Source of the DNA: Datnioides undecimradiatus
Taxonomy: Eukaryota; Chordata; Actinopteri; Lobotiformes; Datnioididae
DNA: 64,000 bases
Direction of reading: 5' to 3'
NCBI GenBank assembly: GCA_008933995.1
Contig: WARS01004340.1
Span: forward strand, 116,001 to 180,000
Numbering within the stretch: the first letter of the stretch is position 1; each line of letters starts with the position of its first letter. Under the pieces are notes generated by a model, which was not told where the DNA came from, did no database searches, and was given only the letters and a program-made list of their open reading frames with translations. Positions 53,463 through 61,724 of this stretch are shown here, one piece after another. The position numbers and the translations under genes were made by a program.

Positions 53463-55525
53463 GCGTCTGCCTTCATTAATAATATTTGAAACATTTTAAC
53501 ATTAAATTAAATCGAATCCCAACAAACGTCTGACGACCAGCAGGGGCAGGCCTTCAGGGGGCAGGGCTTCAGGTCCACGTCCACAGGTGAGTGTGTCCTT
53601 CTGGCTGAAGCTCCGACAACCTGAGGAGCTGGACCAGTTCCAGACAGACCAGACAGACCCGGTCCAGACAGACAGACCACCTCTGGGAGTCAGGATCCTG
53701 TCTCTCTGTCGTTTTTTCATCCAATCAGGTTTGTTTCTGATGTTTGTTTGTTGTTCCATCTGGATTCTGTCTTTTTAATAAACACACTCCGAGACGTTTA
53801 CTTTGAAAATTCAAGGGCGGCACTGTCGGCCTCGTGTCCTGTCTGCTGCAGCTGTCGATGCTGAACGATGAAGGTGGAGTAAGGTGGTAACGAGAGCGGC
53901 TCGTTAGGCTCGTTAGGCGCCGTCACCTTGTTTTCTTTTTTTGTGAATCACATTTAAACACATTAATATTAAATCACAACATTGTTCCAATCGCATAAAT
54001 AAGTGCAGTTTGCCTTCGACCTCCAGCACGCTGCTGCTGACACACACACACACACACACAGAGCTGAAAAACTACAAATATGGCCGACTGGCCGCAGGTT
54101 ATAGTCTTCATGCAAATGTTAATGTGGAGGAATGGCACCAACCAAACAGCTTGCCTGCTTTTAAACCATCAGGACACAGTTAACCAATCAGAGCGTATGC
54201 CAATAAGAGCTCCAGCCAATCAAAATCACTCTGATCCAAGCCAGGAAGGAAAAGGGCAGTGATGTCACAGAGGACAGGAAATGAACATGGAGACCCAGGG
54301 AGGACACCTGGTCAGACCTGGACCTGATCAGACCCGATGAGACCTGGACCCGATGAGACCTGGACCCGATGAGACCCGATCAGATCCGATCAAACCTGGA
54401 CCTGATCAGACCTGATTAGACCCAGTCAGACCGGTATGGAGGTTTAGTGACCACACTACCATGACCAGGTGTGTTCATGGAGGACTGGAATTGTTGTTGT
54501 TGATCGATCGATCGTTGAAGTCATTGCTCAGCTTCAGTCTCAGTGTGTCTGCTCTCTAACATACAATTATTAGAAACCAGTAATCAATAATCAGCAGCTG
54601 TTCGATTCAGATGAAGGAGCCAGAACAATGTTTTCTTTTTGGATTTCTGATTTTTCCTCTGAGTCAACAGAAGAAAATGCGGAACTGAACAAACATTGTG
54701 ACAGGAATCAGAAACAAAACATAAATAAATAAATAAAATAAAATAAACAGCTTGTTTTTTTCTGAATTAAGCAAAATCCAGGATCTGCAGCACATGACGG
54801 GCTGCTGACCAATGACGATCAACGAGCAAGAGACACTTTGATTTGATTGGAGGAGGAGGAGGCTCATGTTGGATGTTTACATTTATTTTCTCGTTGTTGT
54901 TTAAACTTTAATCGTAAACAAACAAACCGAGCTGATTCAAACTGAGTTTACTGAGGGTTTTCCCAGAATGCTTTGCATGCTCAGTTCTGAACCGGGGCTG
55001 ATGGGAAGTGTGAAGGCAGGTGAGTGTGTCCTGTGATGGACAGAGAAGGTGACTGTAGTTCTCTCCCCAGGTGGCTGATGGGAAATGGAGTGTAGAGTGG
55101 GCAGAGCGAAAGCGAACAGCATCCAGGTGCAACGGACAGGCGGGGCAGGGCGGGGGCGGGGCATGGGGCGGGGTAACACTTTATATCTAATCCCATCCGT
55201 AATAGCAATTAGGTAACGGTCAGTGATGACCATATATGTATATGACCATATGTGGAGATCCCTCCGCCATACGACCATATATGAATGTCCTGCTGCTATG
55301 TACACCAGAGAAGAACCAACCAAGTCCTGAAACCTGGACCACCAGAGTGGCCCAGAATCTGTCTCCAACTGGTCCAGAATTGGTGGTGAACTGGTCCAGA
55401 ACTTTTCCAAACTAGAACTTTTCCAGAACTGATCCTAAACCAGTCCAGAGCCAGTCAGTGCTGATTCAAAACCAACCCAAAACAGGTCCAGAACTGGTCC
55501 AAACCCAGTCCAGAGCTGGGTAACT
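53463..55525 (-). other. Probable 3' UTR / intergenic sequence of the zinc-finger gene
   Basis: Lies downstream of the stop codon at 55526. It holds a CA run (54041-54060), a gacctggacccgatgagacc-type minisatellite (54300-54430), an aaataaataaataaa run (54720-54750) and ggtccagaact-type repeats (55370-55520). No conserved coding exon was recognised. Confidence 0.5.
54958..54980 (+). promoter_or_regulatory. SBS-like (ZNF143/THAP11-type) motif
   Basis: The sequence tttcccagaatgctttgcat fits the TTCCCAGAATGC-type core bound by ZNF143 in vertebrate promoters. Similar cores lie at 58590, 58876 and 60990. There is no known promoter at this spot. Confidence 0.4.
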
Positions 55526-57250
55526 TCACTCTGAGTCGGACTCCAGTGGAGCGGTCTCATCTAAGACTACTCTCTTCCTGCGTTTGGCGGTGGCGGCTTG
55601 AGCCCGCTGCTCCTCCTCCAGGTGGGCCTTCTTGTGGCGGGAGAAGCTGGATGAGTGCATGAAGGTCTTGTTGCAGGCCGCACAGGTGTAGGTCTTGGTC
55701 TTGGCGGCAGGAAGACCAGGCTTGACATGAAGCTGTTTCTGGTGCTGCTGCAGCTTCCCCCGCCCACCGCCATCTACCACCCTGTGGGTCTGCTGGTGCC
55801 GTGCCAGGCTGGAGGCATGGCTGAACCGTTTCCCGCACTGGTTGCAGCTGTGGCGACCGGCTCCTGCTCCTGCTCCTCCTCCTCCTTCCTCCTCCTCAGA
55901 GACGGTGGAGCCGCGTTTGCTGGGACGTCCTCCCCGCCGGCGGCGGTTCTTCTTGCACAGGGTGTAGAAGTTGGGCTTGTCGCGGGAGCAAAGCTTCAGG
56001 CGGATCTTGAGATCAGACGAGCTCTCGCCCAGGTTCTCCTTGCCGGGCGTGTAGTTGTCGAGCAGCTCCTTGACATGGGTCACCTGGTGTTTGGAGAGCT
56101 GCGTGGATGTCCTGAAGCTCATGTCGCATTGCGGGCAGGCGTAGAACTTATCACCGCCTTGAGTCTGGACGATGGCTGCTGCCGCTGCTGCCGCCACCTG
56201 CTGCTGCTGCTGCTGCTGCCTCTTGGTCTTCTTGTTCTTGCTGCCAGCCTTCAGTGAGTGGCGCAGGGCCGCCATGTTGGAGCCCAGGGTGGCGTCCTTG
56301 GGGAGCCCTTTTCCTTTCTTGTGGATGAGGCGGTGGCGCGACAGGCTGGAGCTGTGGTTAAACTCCTTCCCGCAGATGTTGCAGGGGTGGATCCGCCGCT
56401 TCCCGTGCAGCCGCAGGTGACTCCCTAGCATCCTGACAGAAGATCAAGAGGTCAACAATCGATTATTATTGTTTTATTGATTATCACAAAACAAAAACTG
56501 TCAAAACCAAAAATCTGCTGATCCATCCTGGACCAGTTCTCCCACAGCTGCCAGCAACACCACATGCTGCTGTCCACATCAATCCAGCAGGTGGCCTCTG
56601 CTGTGGGGGGAGTTAGACCTGGACCAGGAGCTGGAACCAAAGGAACTGAACCAGAACCAGTCAGTACAGACCTGCTGCCTTTGAAGCTCATGCCGCAGTG
56701 AGGACAGGTGTAGCGCGCCTCCTGATGTGTTGGTTCCAGTGCTCGTTTGGCGGGCGGCAGCACCCCCCCGGTCTTCCCTGTGTGCGTCTGCTGGTGGCGG
56801 TACAGGCTGGAGGCGTGGCTGTAGCACTTCCCGCAGTAGCTGCAGCGGTACTGACGCTCATCTGGCTCGAAGTCGGCCTGGTCCGAGTCGACCTCACCGT
56901 CCAGCTGGCTGCTCCCCGCCTCCACCAGCACCTCCTGCTCCTCCTCGGTGTCCTCCTCGTCCTCATCATAGTCCGTCTTTATCTCCACGCTCTGCTCCGT
57001 CACCTCGCAGGGGTACACCTCCTCGTAGGGAGCAAAGAAGGCCTCGTCTGTCTCGATCTTCAGCTGATCTGCTGTTAAGTCGGACGGGTCATCCGAGTCC
57101 TTTTTCACGCAGGAGATGGTGAACTTGGAGCCAACTTCCGCCCACTTCACCACATACTCAATGGGCTGCGTGTCCAACTCCACCGTGATGAAGTCTGCAC
57201 CCAGGGCGTCCGACTCCGACACCGCCAGCTCCGTCTCCGAGTCCTCCATC
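55526..57250 (-). CDS. C2H2 zinc-finger protein, six fingers, 494 aa
   Basis: Two coding exons: 57250-56672 (ATG at 57249, acceptor ggttcag just before it) and 56432-55526, joined AG|G in phase with donor gtctgt and acceptor tctgtcag. The N-terminal 130 residues are acidic (DYDEDEEDTEEEQE at 93-106). Fingers: C136-H156, C182-H202, C210-H230, C292-H312, C389-H409, C443-H463, each CX2CX12HX3H; finger 2 is assembled across the intron, which confirms the splice. Between fingers are a Gln7-Val-Ala7 run (265-279), an AT-hook-like RRRRGGRPSKRG (356-367) and a basic tail KRRKR (477-481). It is presumably a nuclear DNA-binding regulator; the orthologue is not identified. No lesion was seen. Confidence 0.92.
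56433..56671 (-). other. Intron of the zinc-finger gene
   Basis: 239-base GT-AG intron. Reading through it from exon 1 gives a stop, so the longer single-exon frame is not the protein. Confidence 0.85.
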
Positions 57251-58496
57251 CTGAACCGGGCAGGGGGGAGGATAAGGAAGGAGGAGAGGAGCTGCTACAG
57301 GCCTGGGAGTGGGGAGGGGGAGGGGGGAGGAGGGTCAGATCACAGATCAGTAAAAGGATCATGTTTAATTGTCACTAGAGAAGAAAACAATATAAATGCC
57401 ATGATAATAGCTGACAAGGTCATCAATAATCATTAAGAACGTGTTTCTGTCGAAGAGCATACAATTATTATTGATTAGACCTGACAAACTGAATGAATTA
57501 TTATTTTATTAATGCATCTAAGCGATGCATCTAATAACTGTATATCAGACACTGGAGCTGAGGCTCTGTGTGCTTCACTTATCTGAAGACGTTTCCACAA
57601 ACTCACGAGTGATTCATCAATTAATTTGATTTCAGGGAAGCAAATCTTTGGACTTTGTCATTAATGATGATTAATAACTGACTAATAATTCGTTAATTAA
57701 ACCGGGCAGTTGATAATTATTATTAGTGTTTTCTTTAAATCATTAATTTGTTATTAATTCATTTACATTCACAAAACACGATGACGCCGACACACCCATA
57801 TAAGGTCACTACGTTGTGATGTCACAGCGAGGTGACCTCTGACTTCCTGTCAGACAACGCATGAGAATGTAATAATCATAACAATGAGGTCGCTGCTGTG
57901 AGCTCAGGTGAGCTCAGGTGAGGGGTGACCGCGGATCATCGTCGGGTCTGCAGGTGGTCTCAGAACTCCGTTTGAAAATCAGTCATTTGACGCGGCTGCA
58001 GCCCGGCGGCGCCTCCCGGTCACCGACGGATCTTGGGGTTTTATTGCTGTGTTCTTCGGGCTGAGACCGGTCGGATGAACCAAGCGGAACTCGCCTGATA
58101 CCGACCGCGAACATGTGCAACCGATCCACCGTTATTGTCGTGGTTCCTGCCGTCGGACTCTGCGGCGGAGGGCGGCTGCAGGCAGGGCATCCATTATTAA
58201 AGATGACAGTTAATCCAAGTTACGGATTATTGGCGCGTTGTGTCGGAGCCGAAAAGATGCTGAAGCCGCTCCGAGGTGAAACCCGTCTGAACGCGTTGTC
58301 AGATTCATCTTCCGACGGGTTTTATTTGAGGAGACATTAAACGGCGGTTTTGTCAGTGGAGTCCGGTGCTGGCAGGGCTCGGTGATGAGGAAGCAGCGGA
58401 GGGTTTCTCTTCCTGAACCTTAAACTGTCAAAATAAAAGCGTAAACCTCGGATTAACGGCGCCTATGGTAAAACCTGGCGGGATTCGGTTACTCAC
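57251..58496 (-). other. First intron of the zinc-finger gene
   Basis: Runs from the donor gtgagtaacc (58496) to the acceptor at 57251. It includes a G-rich stretch (57250-57345), an AT-rich part (57440-57770) and a CpG-rich part near 57950-58350. A 75-codon plus frame at 58113-58340 is open, but I see no support for it. Confidence 0.55.
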
Positions 58497-58590
58497 CGAG
58501 CTTTCGGCGGCGGAACAGCGGCGTAAACGTTAAGATTTTACCGGCGGAGACGGTCACAATAAACAGGAAGCAGGGGACGTCGACACAAAG
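58497..58590 (-). promoter_or_regulatory. Probable 5' noncoding exon and core promoter of the zinc-finger gene
   Basis: A strong donor (ctcg|gtgagtaacc) at 58496-58497 follows a CpG-rich stretch (gccgccgaaagctcg). Just upstream (58590-58602) the minus strand reads TTTCCCACAATGC, an SBS/ZNF143-type core. The exon start is an estimate. Confidence 0.55.
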
Positions 58591-58875
58591 CATTGTGGGA
58601 AAGGATTAAATGGTTGCAAAGAACGGAAGTACGGTGGATTGAACTTCAAAATAAAACCAATAAAAATCAAAAGACAATGAAAAGATAAAAGAGCAAATCA
58701 AACACAAACACGAAACAACAAAACGTAATAAAAGAAAACAAAAAGAATTAAACGGAGGTTGAACTGGCTCTAATTAAACATGTTCGGTATAATATTACCT
58801 CATTGAGATGATAATTACTGCGACCGACCATGAAATAACGTTTATATCTGATGTTTGTTTGTACATGTCGCCACA

Positions 58876-58897
58876 TTTCCCACCATGCTTTGTGCGG
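58876..58897 (+). promoter_or_regulatory. SBS-like motif
   Basis: tttcccaccatgctttgtgc matches the same core as at 58590 but on the opposite strand, about 285 bases away. Confidence 0.4.
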
Positions 58898-59040
58898 CAG
58901 GCTAGTCGTTTTCCACTGACAGTAAACGGTATCAGGTCACAGAACAGACTTTTATTTTGGAATTTACCAAAGGAAGTAGGCTTATCCCTCCACAGACTCC
59001 TCCACTGTCTGCCTGTCTCTCTGCCTGTCTGTCTGCCTGT

Positions 59041-59268
59041 AGGAGGAGGAGTAAGTGGACATGTAGGAGCAGAAGGAGGAGGAGGAGTAGCAGGAGGACA
59101 GGGTGAGGAGCAGCAGAAGGAGGAGGAGGAGGAGCAGAAGGAAGAGCAGGTGCAGGAAGATCAGGACGAGGAGGAGGAGGAGAAGGAGCAGGAGGAGGAG
59201 CAGAAGGAAGAACAGGTGCAGGAGGAGGAGGAGGAGCAGCAGGAGGAGGAGGAGCAGGAGGAGCAGTG
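59041..59268. repeat. Purine-rich AGGAGGAGCAG array
   Basis: Units such as aggaggaggagcagaaggaagagcaggtgca. A 153-codon plus frame (58808-59269) ends in it as a Glu/Gln run, and the opposite strand gives Pro/Ala/Leu runs; I read both as repeat shadow. Confidence 0.95.
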
Positions 59269-59538
59269 AATATTCGGCTTCTCTGATGCTGTGAAACAGC
59301 TTCTTCCGGGATTTTTCCTCCTCCTGGTGTGAACACGTGACTCCAGGTGGCCGTCAGCAGATCTCCATCATCAGCTCTCACTCTCACACACAGAGACGAG
59401 CTGCCTCATCACGACCATCGTTTTCAAACACTTACGTTTCACACCGGAACGTCGCACGTGTCCGGGGTCGGTTCGTCCTCGGTGGGATCACGGTCGGTTC
59501 CCTCCGCCGCAGCTCAGTCACATCAGCGGCAGCCTGAC

Positions 59539-59712
59539 GGTTAGCAACCGCTGCTGCGACGTCACTGACGCGGAGCGGCGTGGAGCGGCAGACCGCCGGT
59601 CACAGTGGATAAGACGCTGCGGGTCGCGGGCCGCACGCGGCAGAGTGCCCGGATCCTCTCCTGTCTGTGATTGGCTCAGCGGCTGCGCAGCCTGCTCGGT
59701 GCACCTGATTGG
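59539..59712. promoter_or_regulatory. Candidate promoter: X-box, CRE and two CCAAT boxes
   Basis: In a CpG-rich stretch: ggttagcaaccgctgctg (59539-59556, RFX X-box-like), gacgtcac (59558-59565, CRE-like) and two reverse CCAAT boxes in tgattggct (59668-59676 and 59706-59714). The nearest gene starts are the zinc-finger 5' exon 1 kb to the left, and none to the right, as ncoa4 ends here. It may be an upstream promoter of the zinc-finger gene or of an unseen transcript. Confidence 0.4.
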
Positions 59713-60677
59713 CTGGCGGACTGCCCCCAAATGTCGCGAGGTGTCGTGAAGCTTCGGAGCAGAACGAGAGCGTGTTTTTAATGTCTATGACTCAGAGGGA
59801 CGTTGATCTCGTTCGTCATTTGACTTGATTCAAACCTAATGATCAAGTTCTATTGTGTCATTGAATGAATAACCAATGTTAGGCGAGCTGCTAGCTGCAG
59901 CAAAAAGGATTAAAACGAGGATTAACTTGACAATAACGGCGGATCCGGGAGACTGGATTACTTTATTATTCAGAAATCTATTACTGATATGCCTGCAGAC
60001 ACGACTCAGGGCTGAGAGAGGGAGGATTCACCTGTGTTGACTGACAGGTAATGTTCACAAGGAACAGCAGGTGGCGCACTTCCACCTTAAAACAACAGAA
60101 TAATCCGCAGAGTGCTGGGAACTGAAGTCTGCGGCGTTTCTCTGTTTAAATCAACTGAAAAAACATAGTGAAGCTGCTTGTCTAAAACGTCAAAATCCAG
60201 ATCCTGATCTGTTAAAACTGGAACAACGCTTCAGTTTAATAAAAACTGATATGATGATTCAGATCAATAACATGCTCGACAATCTCACACTCACACATTC
60301 TCACACATTCACACACACACACACCAATAACGTCATAGCTGTCTATCAGTGTCCTCCTGGTGCAGGGTGTAACCTCATCAGCTCAGTAAGCAGAAAGTTT
60401 ATCACTTTGTGTGTGTGCCCTCCTGCTGCTCAGAGGCGCTTTCTTCTTTGTCTGTTTTCAGAATGATTCTGGTTTGTTCCCCTGCTCTGATTGGCTGTCT
60501 GGGTCAGTACTGCAGGAAGTAATCCACTCTCTAATACAGAAGAGTACTCTATTACATCCTGCATTTAAACTCTGTTAAAAGGTCAAATCAGTCAGATGTA
60601 GTTTGAGTAGTTAGAGTAAAAGTGTTTGATCATCGATTTCCTGTTGATCCACTCGATCGATCGACTCCACAGCTCCA
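59713..60677. other. Intergenic, nothing firmly recognised
   Basis: Contains a CA run (60303-60324). No ORF with gene features was seen. Confidence 0.5.
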
Positions 60678-60736
60678 CCGCCCGCCAAACGAGCACTGGA
60701 ACCAACACATCAGGAGGCGCGCTACACCTGTCCTCA
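60678..60736 (+). repeat. Perfect 59-bp inverted copy of zinc-finger exon sequence
   Basis: Identical over 59 bases to the reverse complement of 56699-56757, which encodes PPAKRALEPTHQEARYTCP just before and into finger 2. Here it stands alone on the plus strand with unrelated flanks (agctcca on the left, gaaactga on the right). Confidence 0.95.
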
Positions 60737-60812
60737 GAAACTGAACGAGAACCTCAGATCTGTACTGATGCACAGTGATGATGTCACAGATGCAGTGATG
60801 ATGTCAGCATGT

Positions 60813-60818
60813 TTTATT
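60813..60818 (-). terminator. ncoa4: Candidate polyadenylation signal of ncoa4
   Basis: AATAAA on the minus strand (cagtaataaaac), about 900 bases after the ncoa4 stop codon. It is the first clear signal downstream of the stop. Confidence 0.5.
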
Positions 60819-61724
60819 ACTGTAGAGAATCACAGCAGGAACAGAAGTCTGATGACATCACACCTCTAAGGCCCCCCACACACACACACAAAACCCCCCA
60901 AGCTTCAATAAAAAGCACCAATCACTGCTGACTGACTGCAGAGTCACATGACCCATCTGCTAACAGACTGCAGGCTGCTTCCACAAAAGGCATTCTGGGA
61001 AACTGATTCTGTAGTTCTAATCTGTTTTCTGAGTCTGAGTGTGCCGAAAAGGTCACACACCACTGAGCAGAAATGGAGGAGGAGGAAAGAGGAAGTGATG
61101 CAAATGACCTGCAGCCTGGACAGGAAGTAGATGTCTGTAGTTGAGCAGTTTCACAGGAAAAACAGCAAAAACGAAGAAAGAAGAAAAGGAAAATTCCCCC
61201 AAACAGGCAGAAACTCAGTTAAATGAAATCATAAAAACAGGTCGTTAAAAGAAGCTCATTAGAATAAACACTAGATTATTAACTCCGCCCACCACAGCTG
61301 ACTCCCCCCACTACCGTGTCAAGATCAGCTCCCGACATGCTTCCTGGGATCCAATCACATTGAGACCGCGCCGACGCCCAAACGTCTGCATTCATCCAAA
61401 AACCAAAATTACTTAATTTCTGTCTCCAGGTCAAAGAAACATCGACATCACTGTTGCCATGACAACACTTCCATCCTCTGCTGACGACGGTGAAAAGCTG
61501 AGGAGATCTGTCCATCAGCACGAAGTCTGGAGATATGGCTGGACAAAACGGCTAGATAATGATGAGTGGGTTCCTGATCCTGATTGGAGAGCGGTGTGCA
61601 ACTTGGTGATGTCACAGGAAGAAGGCGGTGGCGATGGTTAGATTGTTGTGATCGTGTGCGCTGATCAGCGATAAAGTGACTCCAGAGGAGAGAAGAAGAA
61701 ACATCATCATCATTGTGGTCGTCA
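60819..61724 (-). other. ncoa4: ncoa4 3' UTR (inferred)
   Basis: Between the stop codon and the proposed signal. It includes gcattctgggaaa at 60990-61002, an SBS-like core in reverse, with ctgtagttc nearby. Short frames on both strands lack gene features. Confidence 0.5.

Noticed and set aside
53273-53494. Pro/Ala/Ser-rich 73-codon minus frame
   Set aside because: It is the complement of the purine-rich array.
55655-56257. 200-codon plus-strand frame over zinc-finger exon 2
   Set aside because: Antisense shadow of the GC-rich zinc-finger coding sequence; low-complexity Leu/Ala/Cys runs mirror the Gln/Ala repeat.
58808-59269. 153-codon plus-strand frame ending in a Glu/Gln run
   Set aside because: Its second half is the purine array and the first half has no recognisable feature or splice context; the opposite strand is equally open.
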